This document shows positions 36,084 to 44,358 of a DNA stretch of 64,000 bases, piece after piece. The stretch's first letter is position 1. The number at the start of each line of letters is the position of its first letter. This DNA is from Lachancea mirantina (Eukaryota; Ascomycota; Saccharomycetes; Saccharomycetales; Saccharomycetaceae): positions 1,364,001-1,428,000 of the forward strand of contig LT598468.1 of assembly GCA_900074745.1 (NCBI GenBank), given 5' to 3'. A model generated the notes under the pieces. That model did no database searches. It had not been told where the DNA came from and saw nothing but the letters and a program-made list of their open reading frames with translations. The position numbers and the translations under genes are program-made.

Positions 36084-37730
36084 CTAGTGAGGACGGGCCT
36101 TTGGGCCCCAGTTCTCTGTAGGATTTTCTTGATATCTAACGATTTTAAGCTTTCTGAGCGACTCAACACGGCCGCTTTGGTCGTTAGGATCAAAAGACAA
36201 CGTATCGGACCCTTTGCCATTAGAAATAGATTCGTTGGTTAGAATTTTGTAGCCGTAGCTGTTCTTGTTCAGTTTCTCGACGTTGCACAGGTTGTTGTCC
36301 AGACAGTAACGCTTCATGACGTACCAAATAGCGTCCCAAGGTGCATCGGTCTTGAGCGATGAAGGTTGTGCGTGCGTCAGAGAGCAACTATAGCCCAATG
36401 AACCCAAACCAGCCACCACCGTCTTCAAACTCGGTACTTGGAACTTGAGAATCGACGAGACTCTGTTTGGCGTGAAATAAAACGGATTGTCGAGCTCATG
36501 TTGGGCCAACGTCAGCATTCCCTCAATTCTCTTGCGCGTCTTGTAAGTCTCGTCAGTGTGGACGTCTCTATTGATTCTCAAAACCTCGTCTATAAAAGCC
36601 TTGTTGTGCAGAGGCCCAGCGTACATGGGCCCAGTAACATGGTGCGCACCACCGCAGAAATGGCATCGCCGGTCTACCGGTGGACCTTGCGCCAACGAGT
36701 ACTTGACGTAGGGCTTACCCTTTTTGGACTGGCGCTCGCTCTGGCGTCCCAAAGGTTGGTTATAGTACGACCCGCACCCAGAACACATGTAGGTGAGCAT
36801 GGTATTGTGCTGCAAGTTCTTGACCTCCGCGGGGCTTGTCTTGACTTTGACGAACACGCGCACGTAAAAATCGATGCTCAACGATAATAGTGGCTCGATA
36901 TGTTTCTTGTATTTCGCAGCAGACTGGCCCAGCAGATTCAAGACCAACCGCAGCGCGCTTTCGTGCGTAGCGTCGTGGCCTGCCATGTTGACGCCGCCGT
37001 ATAGCGCAAAACACTTTTCAGGGTACCCGTTTCCTGCAAGAACGGATAAATCGGTACAAGTCACGAGCATCAGCCCGTCTTCTTCGATGGTTTGCATGCT
37101 GGCATCGATAAACGGAGTGGCGGTGCCGTACGGGTCAAGATCTATGACATGGAAACGTCTGTTGACGGCTTTGCTTTTGTACATAAAGACATTCGCGTCG
37201 TCCTGGTTAGCTGTAACCTTGTCAGCTACCCCATTGTACTCTATGTTTCGCCTGATTGAGTCAACGGCCTGCGGAAGCAGGTCGTTGGCGACAATTTGCT
37301 TAACGTTTGGAATTTCGCGCGCATACCGAATAGCACGCAGCCCTGTCGCAGACAGAGCCTCCAGAATATTGATATAAGCATCATTATCCTGCGGTTCTGG
37401 GGTTCCATCTGCAAGTTTTCTTCTCTTAGTGCCCAATTTTCCTCCGTCAAATGCTCTTTTCTTGCTCTTACCTCGCTTTGATCGCTGTGGTTGACCATAC
37501 AAATTGTCCCATGCTTCAATGCATGTTACACTCAAATCTCTGTTAAACTGCTGGATTGGGTTGTAGAAAACCGTTTCTTTCTCTGGGAAAAGTATAGAAG
37601 CCTTTCCCTCTGTGACAACTGAAAACTTGTCGATATCAAGCTGGGGCTTCTGCTGCAATAGGCGCCTTTTGATCTTGGCCACAGCAGCTCTTATCATGTT
37701 TGTTTTAAGCGACTTTGTCGATATATTCAT
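36084..37730 (-). CDS. TRM1: Trm1, tRNA (guanine26-N2,N2)-dimethyltransferase
   Basis: Trm1 dimethylates G26 of nuclear and mitochondrial tRNAs. The product has 548 residues from the first ATG, against 570 in S. cerevisiae (YDR120C). Conserved blocks are VFYNPIQQFNRDLSVTCIEA, INILEALSATGLRAIRYARE, the catalytic-site motif HVIDLDPYGTATPF, TDLSVLAGNGYPEKCFALYG, a zinc-binding insert (CSGCGSYYNQP and RCHFCGGAHH) and the C-terminal IVRYQENPTENWGPKARP. A second ATG at 37697 (residue 12) matches the internal start that in S. cerevisiae yields a form lacking the full mitochondrial signal, so one gene could make both pools. Confidence 0.97.
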   Translation of the reverse strand: MNISTKSLKTNMIRAAVAKIKRRLLQQKPQLDIDKFSVVTEGKASILFPEKETVFYNPIQQFNRDLSVTCIEAWDNLYGQPQRSKRGKSKKRAFDGGKLGTKRRKLADGTPEPQDNDAYINILEALSATGLRAIRYAREIPNVKQIVANDLLPQAVDSIRRNIEYNGVADKVTANQDDANVFMYKSKAVNRRFHVIDLDPYGTATPFIDASMQTIEEDGLMLVTCTDLSVLAGNGYPEKCFALYGGVNMAGHDATHESALRLVLNLLGQSAAKYKKHIEPLLSLSIDFYVRVFVKVKTSPAEVKNLQHNTMLTYMCSGCGSYYNQPLGRQSERQSKKGKPYVKYSLAQGPPVDRRCHFCGGAHHVTGPMYAGPLHNKAFIDEVLRINRDVHTDETYKTRKRIEGMLTLAQHELDNPFYFTPNRVSSILKFQVPSLKTVVAGLGSLGYSCSLTHAQPSSLKTDAPWDAIWYVMKRYCLDNNLCNVEKLNKNSYGYKILTNESISNGKGSDTLSFDPNDQSGRVESLRKLKIVRYQENPTENWGPKARPH

Positions 37731-38364
37731 GCGATGAGCTTACGAAGATCATCACCAAAATTTTTCAATTTTCCAACAGAGCTCTTCAGAGGTATTAGAC
37801 GGTAAGAGATGGGTATATGTATGAGAAACAACAATCCGGAGAGAATCTCAATCGAGGTACTACCAGAATTTTAATGCTTTAAGTCGATCATCGCATCGAA
37901 TTGTCTCGAACAAGCCGCCTGACAACGGTTTCAACCACGGAATTTTGAAGTTTTCGTAGTCATTATAAGTAGTTGATCTAATCGCCTGGAAAACCCTGAA
38001 AGCGGTATCAATGGCGGCAGGAGGCCCGCAAATAATTTCGTGACGCTAAATGAAGCTTGTATGACTCGTTTCGCTGTCAATTAGTGTATCTCCTTCAAAC
38101 GTGACAATTTACATATTCTTCTAATATCACGAAAGTAGCTCTTGATGAAATTACTTAACTCTTAGAAAGGTGACTATCGCGAAAAAACTTCCAAAAACGA
38201 CCTTTGAGCCACGAATCGGAGTCTAAAAGTGCAGTCAGCGCGTTCAAATTGTTTGGTTGAGCAGTTTTCCTTTTTACTGGGGCTTCATAGCGCGAACAGG
38301 CGTCAATTCAGGATCTCAGCGAGTTACCGACTCCAAAAACGGACTACATAGGAATTGCACAGGA
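37731..38364. other. divergent promoter region TRM1/DPB4
   Basis: About 630 bp. I see no conserved ORF, RNA or clear repeat, and no perfect ACGCGT MCB box. Runs such as CAATTTTCCAAC near 37767 and AAATTACTTAACTCTTAG near 38149 are unremarkable. Confidence 0.5.
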
Positions 38365-39090
38365 ATGGCCCCAAAAAGTCGTAAAGAGGACGCACAAAAC
38401 GTTGGTGCAGGTACAGGAAGTGCCAAAGACCAAGAAAATGTATCTATTGATGATCTTCTTTTTCCCAAGAGCACTATAATGGCTCTTGCCCGAGAAGCAG
38501 CGACGCCTGGAATAGACGAAAACGCAGAGTCGACCGGGAAGAAGCTCATACTATCCAAAGACGCGGTCACCGCGCTTCAAAGATCGGCTACGGTGTTCGT
38601 AAACCATTTGCTGATGTACGCCCGCGAAGAAGCCCACTCCCAAGACCGCAAGAATTGCAACGTCACCGACATTTTAGAGGCCCTGGTGGCACTTGGATTC
38701 GTTGATATTAAGCCAGTGGTCCAGGAGAAGGTCGAGGCGTACCAGCAGATGCTCAACCTGCGGAAAGCCGCAAAAGTTGTAACAACGGATCGAGATCAAG
38801 AGATGAAAGATGTTGACGGCGCGGAAGAAGACGACGACGACGAAAACGACGAGGACGAAATGGAGGAAGAGGATGATTTAGCAGAAGAAGAGGGAGAGGA
38901 AGTGCCAGAAAATGAAGAGGGAGAGATACACGATGAAGAAGAAGAAGACGAAGAAGAAGAAGAAGAAGAGGGAGCTCACGAAGCAGATGTTGACGACGAC
39001 ATCGACAATGACTCTGACAACGACGACAACGACGATAACATCGACAACGACGAAGCCGGTGCGGCCAAACGGCCTAGGACCGATGAGTAA
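38365..39090 (+). CDS. DPB4: Dpb4, histone-fold subunit of DNA polymerase epsilon
   Basis: Dpb4 pairs with Dpb3 in DNA polymerase epsilon and with Dls1 in the ISW2 remodeller. The product has 241 residues from the ATG at 38365, against 196 in S. cerevisiae (YDR121W). The histone fold covers about residues 20-120: SIDDLLFPKSTIMALAREAA, LILSKDAVTALQRSATVFVN and NCNVTDILEALVALGFVDI. From about residue 150 the tail is almost purely acidic (long runs of Glu and Asp encoded by GAA/GAC repeats at 38820-39055), which explains the extra length. The tail DNA is simple-sequence and likely varies between strains. Confidence 0.95.
   Translation: MAPKSRKEDAQNVGAGTGSAKDQENVSIDDLLFPKSTIMALAREAATPGIDENAESTGKKLILSKDAVTALQRSATVFVNHLLMYAREEAHSQDRKNCNVTDILEALVALGFVDIKPVVQEKVEAYQQMLNLRKAAKVVTTDRDQEMKDVDGAEEDDDDENDEDEMEEEDDLAEEEGEEVPENEEGEIHDEEEEDEEEEEEEGAHEADVDDDIDNDSDNDDNDDNIDNDEAGAAKRPRTDE
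38820..39055 (+). repeat. GAN-trinucleotide tract coding the Dpb4 acidic tail
   Basis: The tract is an imperfect run of GAA, GAG, GAC and GAT codons, with the purest part near 38935-38970. Alternate frames across it give Lys- or Thr-rich artefacts. Confidence 0.8.
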
Positions 39091-39162
39091 CACTTATTTC
39101 ACTACATAATCCTAGAAAAACAAAAGCATTCCCGAATTACCCTTCCAATCTCGTTTTCGTAG

Positions 39163-39943
39163 TCACAAAAAATGTGCAATTGCCACAATGATGGCAGTCA
39201 AGATCACCACGACAACCACGATTGTGACCGTCAGCTTCACGTTCTGCCACCACATTCGCCTCTTGATCCGTACCGCTTTCCGCTTAAAATTGTAGCTAGA
39301 CTGGTTCAGCTGTGAAGTGCGATCTACAAGCGACGAGACCAATTCTTGTCGCTGCAGAAACTTGTCGATATTGTCGTTCATCACCTGGATGATGTCCTGC
39401 AGATCCTGTTCGGTTGCCTCGGCGACCCCCGGGTCATGGTACGACATTAGTTCTTCTTTGAATTGCTGTATCACAGTTGCGACGTTCCGCGCCAGTTTCC
39501 CGTCCGTGTCGTTATCCAGAGCCTTGAGCTCCGTTAGAATTCGCAACGGCAGAATCTTAGGCACCTCCTTCTCAGTGAACGCCACGAGAACGTCCCCATT
39601 CTTCGCTGTGCCGTAGTAACACTCGTAGTCCTCTATCAGATTCGTAGACACTTTGGTCACCTTGTTACCGTCCACATGCACTACTTTCGGAATCACAATG
39701 CCTTGCACGAGTTGCTCAAACACTTCTGGCTTGATGGCCTTGCCAGGTCTTCCGGTAACCCTTCCGGTCGCCCCGTAGTGACCTATTTCACTCTTGTAGT
39801 ATCTCGATATAACTTCACCATTTTTCACGACAACCAAGAAGCTAACTATAAGGACACGAGTTAGTAGCTATTTTTACCAGATTTAACGCCAACGAGGGAA
39901 GCTTACACTTCTAGCTAGTTAACGTACTGTCAAAGTTGTTCAT
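39163..39943 (-). CDS. NYV1: Nyv1, vacuolar R-SNARE, two exons
   Basis: Nyv1 is the R-SNARE for homotypic vacuole fusion. The gene is split: exon 1 is 39943-39928 and exon 2 is 39845-39163, joined across an 82-base intron. The spliced product has 232 residues, against 253 in S. cerevisiae (YLR093C), which has an intron near the same place. It begins MNNFDISFLVVVKNGEVIS, aligning with the family's MKRFNVSYVEVIKNGE. A longin domain (about 1-120) leads to the SNARE motif (DNIDKFLQRQELVSSLVDRT, with the zero-layer Arg) and a C-terminal membrane anchor from about 209. Without the intron there is no ATG at the start of the frame: the exon-2 open frame would have to begin at TTG. Confidence 0.95.
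39846..39927 (-). other. spliceosomal intron of NYV1
   Basis: On the minus strand the 5' site is GTACGT (a variant of the yeast consensus GTATGT) at 39927-39922, the branch site is a perfect TACTAAC at 39866-39860, and the 3' site is TTATAG ending at 39846. Length is 82 bases and it splits a codon after its first base (A|TT, Ile6). It is the only TACTAAC-bearing intron I find in the window. Confidence 0.93.
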
Positions 39944-40098
39944 GCTTGAACTTCGAAACTCCGAGAATTGTGGATGTTTATAAGATGAGTTTATTTAACC
40001 TTTAACTTGATTGTCATTGGTAGAAAGATCACGTGTTCTATAAAAGAGGGCCTCTCTGGTATAATGGTAGGTCAATAGTAGCGTAACGTCGACGTTAG

Positions 40099-41622
40099 CT
40101 ATGGTGCGAGTGTTGGCACTTCTACGCTGGTGAGGGCGTCATTTGGCCACTGGAAATAGCCTGCTTTTTCCAGTTCTGGGATGTCGTGAGCCTTTTTCCC
40201 GGTACTTCTGAGGTACTCGAGATAGCCCTCTTTAAGAGGCTTTATAGAGCTTCTAAGTTTAATCTGGTCTGAGTCCCACTGGACGCCGAAATAGCCACCG
40301 TTCCCCGCGGTCGCAATTTCTTTGTTCAGGCGCTGCGAGTACTGCACATCCAACGGGAACAACAGGTCGTGAAACTTGCCGTTGTCGCCGTTGTGCTCGG
40401 TAAACCAGCGCTCGTATTCAAGCATAAGGGCCTTGGCGGGCAGGGTGACGCGGCCACTCCAAACGCGTGCAAGCCATGCACCCTGAGTCTCGCTCAGTCG
40501 CGTAGGAAGCACATATCTGGGTAGACCAATGATACCGAACGTGGGAAGATCGAACGGGACGATATGGTTGTACAAGTTGTGGACACGGGCTCCCGAGGTG
40601 ATCAGAGACGCAAGGATCGAGTTTCCGGAATTGGCGGGAGGTGGCCTTGCGCCCGCGGCCGCGCTTGTCGTGCGGCCGGCCGAGGGCAAAAATGGTAGCG
40701 ATTTGAGGTAGCCCGTGCAAAACACAACTTTTTCGACGCCTGAGACAACGGTACCGTCGATAAAGCGTACTGACTTGTTTGTGGCGTCAAATGACTCTAC
40801 ATCTAGCACGTCAACGATCCTGTCATCGGAACCCGCAGGATGTGCGGATTCGCTTCTTTTGGACTTGTAAATGCGCTTGTTCAGCGTCGTGGCAAGCTCA
40901 AAGGCTAGATCCGAGCCCGACGCGCTGTTGCCCACGATGAGGATCTCGCCCTTGACGTCAGCAAAGTCTTCTGGGGCGTCAAAGTCCTTTGCGTGCGACA
41001 CAGAGTCCGGGTACGCGGCGTGCCATTCTTTGAGACCCAGGCGGTCAGGCACATAGGGCAGATCGTAAAACCCGGTTGCGACCGCAACCGCGTCGAACTC
41101 AAACCGCTCGACACCGCCCGCCACAACGTCTTTCGTTGACAGCACGTACTTGGCACGTTCGTCGTTGTACTCGACCTCGATAACCTCGCTGTTGAACCGC
41201 ACGTGTTCCTCGATAGGTCTCGAGTACCTAATCAAGTACTCGAGCACCTGTTCACGGCTGGGAAAGAGCGGAACGTCGGCTGGGAACGGGAAACTGTCGT
41301 ATTCCATCAGTTGCTTGGGCACGTTGGTGTCTAGATACTTGTACACGGCCGTCTGGAACACGGGACCATGTTTGTCGTGCACGAAGGGCTCCAGCCGCTC
41401 CCATGCGGACTCACATGGGATCTGTGGGCAAGATGTCACCTTTTTCTGCTTGAAGATGGGCTTTGTATAATTCCAGAGCCCACCAAATCCGCCACGTTTC
41501 TCAAAAACTTGGATTTTGTCAAAGTACTTTTCATTTAAAAGCGCTTTCGTGATTCCTGCACCGACCGGGCCGGCTCCAATCACGGCAACTGATCTTATCT
41601 TGTTTGCAGATTGTAAAGTCAT
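40099..41622 (-). CDS. flavin-containing monooxygenase-like protein
   Basis: This FAD- and NADPH-dependent monooxygenase of the FMO family is distantly like S. cerevisiae Fmo1 (YHR176W), which oxidises thiols. The product has 507 residues from the ATG at 41622 (upstream codons start at TTG). The FAD site GAGPVGAG lies near residue 15, an FMO-type HAKDF motif near 208, the NADPH site VGNSASGSDLAFE near 228, ATGFYDLPYVP before it, and FCTGYLKSLPFLP near 305. Fmo1 is about 75 residues shorter. S. cerevisiae has no gene here between NYV1 and GIS3, so this is an insertion or a loss. Its third-position GC looks high (for example near 40640-40690), though GIS3 and IOC2 are also GC-rich. The true substrate is unknown. 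Confidence 0.85.
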   Translation of the reverse strand: MTLQSANKIRSVAVIGAGPVGAGITKALLNEKYFDKIQVFEKRGGFGGLWNYTKPIFKQKKVTSCPQIPCESAWERLEPFVHDKHGPVFQTAVYKYLDTNVPKQLMEYDSFPFPADVPLFPSREQVLEYLIRYSRPIEEHVRFNSEVIEVEYNDERAKYVLSTKDVVAGGVERFEFDAVAVATGFYDLPYVPDRLGLKEWHAAYPDSVSHAKDFDAPEDFADVKGEILIVGNSASGSDLAFELATTLNKRIYKSKRSESAHPAGSDDRIVDVLDVESFDATNKSVRFIDGTVVSGVEKVVFCTGYLKSLPFLPSAGRTTSAAAGARPPPANSGNSILASLITSGARVHNLYNHIVPFDLPTFGIIGLPRYVLPTRLSETQGAWLARVWSGRVTLPAKALMLEYERWFTEHNGDNGKFHDLLFPLDVQYSQRLNKEIATAGNGGYFGVQWDSDQIKLRSSIKPLKEGYLEYLRSTGKKAHDIPELEKAGYFQWPNDALTSVEVPTLAP

Positions 41623-42281
41623 TACTGGTTCTTTTCTATCAGCCCTAATCGGATTTCTTCGCGGCAAAAGTTTTTGACCTGCAGCCCGGTTCGCGCTCCG
41701 TTTTATACGCCCAATTGGTGACCTTAAATCCGAACCAGTTGTGTGTATTCAGCTTATTTAGAACCTTATCTAGTGATATTACTGGTTTTCTTGGAATTTC
41801 ATTTTCCGCTGTGGCTTTATCCGGGTGTCTTGAAAAATATCACCGTCTTGAACTGAAGGAACCACCATAGTTATCGATGCAACCAAAAAAACAGTTGTAG
41901 CGATCTAAATAGATCCGATCACGCCATAGTGTCAGCGGCAGCGTTATCGTAGATAGATTGTAGTTTAGTGCCGACTTTAAGATCTTAAATCCGATCAGAC
42001 TCGGAGGAGTTATCGCTCATCTTGTTTTGTCAGGTTAACGTGGGGGACCCAGAGGGGAGCCGGCGGGAACCGGTGGGAACCGGTGGGAACCAGTGGGTTG
42101 TCAGTGGATTGTCAGTGGATAGTCAGTGGATCGTTGGACCACTAATAAAGTATGCAGGGCGATAATGCAGGTTGTAGGAATATATATGGGCCGTCGGTGC
42201 CAGTAGCAGGCCGAAAATGCGATAATGCAGGGATTTGGACGTGTGGATCTGTTTGCGAGGTGAGTCGTAGTGCGACGTGGC
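41623..42281. other. intergenic, FMO-like promoter and GIS3 3' flank
   Basis: About 660 bp. The only clear structure is the G-rich tandem repeat at 42061-42131, which lies just downstream of the GIS3 stop on that gene's strand. No gene is visible. Confidence 0.55.
42061..42131. repeat. tandem repeats, 10-bp then 11-bp units
   Basis: Four copies of a 10-bp unit like CGGTGGGAAC (42061-42100) run into three copies of an 11-bp unit like TGTCAGTGGAT (42099-42131). Both keep the core CAGTGG or CGGTGG. On the minus strand the block lies 150-220 bp after the GIS3 stop. Confidence 0.85.
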
Positions 42282-43715
42282 TCACATGCTGAAGCGCGAA
42301 TCGCTCCAGCCCTTGACCACGTATTGTAGCTCCTTGGTAGGATGGCCTGGACGGAACTTAGTGAGTACGATACGGCCACAGGGTCGTAGCATGGGCGATG
42401 CAGTAGAATGGGCAGTCCAGGGCTTTAGGTCCGAGTTGACGCGCACCAGCGATTCGACGCCCTGTTGCAACGGGGCGTCGTCGTCCGTGCGCGAAAATGG
42501 GATCGTCCACGGGGCACTGGCGCCCTGGAGATCCGCACGAGGTGCAGCGACCATTTGGGACCAAAGTTTCTTACGTGTGATGAGTGCAAGCTTGATCTCG
42601 TAGCCGCTAACGGGCCGTGACAGGCTCGCGGCGCTGATCGAGTCCGGGATATCCAGAGCCCAGATGTCGCTGAATGAAAGCCCGGCCAGAACGTGCTCGT
42701 CGACGTTCAGGTCTGGGATCGTATTGTATATCTTGCCAGAGGTTTCCATCGCGTACAGCCGCAGAAAATTCGGGTTCAGCCGCTGCTGGCGCGTACGCCG
42801 TACCGGTTGTTCCGTATAGGGCTCGGGGACGACATCCAAGCGTTCTGGTGACGTTTGCGCAACGTCCTTGGGGTTCTTGTTACCGCTGTTTTCGGGCCAT
42901 GACTCCATTTCGACGCTGTCTTGTTCATACGCGAGTGGCACGGGCCGCTGCCGCAGGTTCTGCGACAGTTGGGCGCGCCCAACGCGTTTCGCGGCATCAA
43001 TTGTCAGATCAACAGACGTACGACGCAAGTCACGCAAACGACGTCGCTGAAAAACGGGTGGGAAGACCTGTAGCAAATCCTTGGGCGCAAACTCGTCAGC
43101 CAGGTTCAGATCTTGCAAATTGAAAATCCGTACGGGCGGTTCTGATCGCTTGGGCGGTGACACGTCGGCTAAAAACGCCTCATGGATGTCGGGAATCTGA
43201 GCTCCAGAGAGCGGATCTTCTGGTCCATTACGCTCGTGGCGTCGCGCATGCACCCCCGTGAGGGCATCAAACCAGCCAGAAATCGTTTCATCATGGGATC
43301 GATACGAATTCTCGGATTCCGTCAATGAAAACCGGCTTCGTCGGTCGCTGCTTCTCAAACTTTTGTAACTGCCACCAAGACTTCCACCGAGACTTCCACC
43401 GAGACTTCCACCGAGACTTCCACCAAGGCTAGTACCGCTACTCCGGCTCCACTCGCTTTTGGATCTCCCACGACTTTGCACCTGTGACATAACAGACCAC
43501 ATCGACGGGGTCAGGCTTATCGTAGTTTCATGCGTCGCCGATGACAAAGTTCGTCGCTTCCGTCCACCGATGATCTGGACGGGCTCTGTTGGGAAACTCT
43601 TGTTCCGCAGAGAATCTCTATCGCGCTCTTCACGCTCCTCACGCTCCACGCGTCCCACTCGGCTCGCTTGTTCCATTCCATTATTGTCTCTCGCGTATCG
43701 TTCAGCCATCAGCAT
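42282..43715 (-). CDS. GIS3: Gis3-like protein of unknown function
   Basis: The product has 477 residues, against 502 in S. cerevisiae Gis3 (YLR094C), a protein of unclear function. No enzyme domain is visible. The N-terminal third is polar and low-complexity and includes five tandem SLGG units at residues 96-115. The C-terminal half is more ordered, with QRLNPNFLRLYAMETSGKIY near 310, LSFSDIWALDIPDS, EIKLALITRKKLWSQMV and a closing FRPGHPTKELQYVVKGWSDSRFSM-like end that suits a short conserved tail. The call rests on length, composition and position between NYV1 and IOC2. Confidence 0.8.
   Translation of the reverse strand: MLMAERYARDNNGMEQASRVGRVEREEREERDRDSLRNKSFPTEPVQIIGGRKRRTLSSATHETTISLTPSMWSVMSQVQSRGRSKSEWSRSSGTSLGGSLGGSLGGSLGGSLGGSYKSLRSSDRRSRFSLTESENSYRSHDETISGWFDALTGVHARRHERNGPEDPLSGAQIPDIHEAFLADVSPPKRSEPPVRIFNLQDLNLADEFAPKDLLQVFPPVFQRRRLRDLRRTSVDLTIDAAKRVGRAQLSQNLRQRPVPLAYEQDSVEMESWPENSGNKNPKDVAQTSPERLDVVPEPYTEQPVRRTRQQRLNPNFLRLYAMETSGKIYNTIPDLNVDEHVLAGLSFSDIWALDIPDSISAASLSRPVSGYEIKLALITRKKLWSQMVAAPRADLQGASAPWTIPFSRTDDDAPLQQGVESLVRVNSDLKPWTAHSTASPMLRPCGRIVLTKFRPGHPTKELQYVVKGWSDSRFSM
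43371..43430 (-). repeat. 12-bp in-frame minisatellite in GIS3 (SLGG x5)
   Basis: Five 12-bp units, close to CCACCGAGACTT on the plus strand, encode SLGG repeated five times. The inner units are identical at the DNA level, which implies recent expansion or gene conversion. Confidence 0.9.
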
Positions 43716-44358
43716 TTCAGGTTTTCGTTGCTAGGCTCAAAGCCCTGTTGGTTCATCGATAGCTAAAAAAGAGATGTGGGAAATTTAGATTTCACTACTG
43801 TAATGCGATCTTGGGAACTCGTTTGAGGTCAGGAGAGTCGCCGTTGTTCGGCTTGTCCACTGCTAGATTTCGCCGTGTTCAAGAATTGATGCCTTACAAC
43901 CGTGAATTTTTCACTTTTCCGATGCTCTAGAAAGGCCTCGCAAATGATTATCGCTATGAAGGAGGAAAGGTCTGAGAGCCGAGGCAGCGATGAGGGTCAA
44001 TTGATATATGAAGTACATAGAGGCGATGCTGGCAGGTTTAACACCGGTTTGGAGTTTACAGTGGCGAAAAAGGACTAATATTGGGCAAGTTAGCGTAGTT
44101 TTGTAGAATGTTTTTAACGACGGAATTCAGAGGTTCAAAAGGTTCTAGAGTAGTAGCGATGAAGCCAAGGGTGCTCGTACTCCGGTAGTGCTCTCAGTCC
44201 GTCTTTTCTCGGGATTCGTAGCGTTCTTTGACGGTTTCCAGGGGTTTTCCTGCTGTTTTTTAACAAGTCATCGCTCTTCGGTTGTCCTTCGAGCCACGCA
44301 CCACACAAATGGGCCTCGTCGTACGTAGTCTGCCCCTCTAGCACCGCGTGAGCACCCA
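43716..44358. other. intergenic, GIS3 promoter and IOC2 3' flank
   Basis: About 640 bp. A 75-codon frame with ATG at 44362 overlaps the IOC2 stop but shows no family pattern. I see no RNA gene or repeat. Confidence 0.5.

Noticed and set aside
40050-40090. tRNA-like A-box text (CTCTGGTATAATGGTAGG) near the FMO-like gene
   Set aside because: No B-box, no anticodon stem or acceptor pairing follows within 100 bases.
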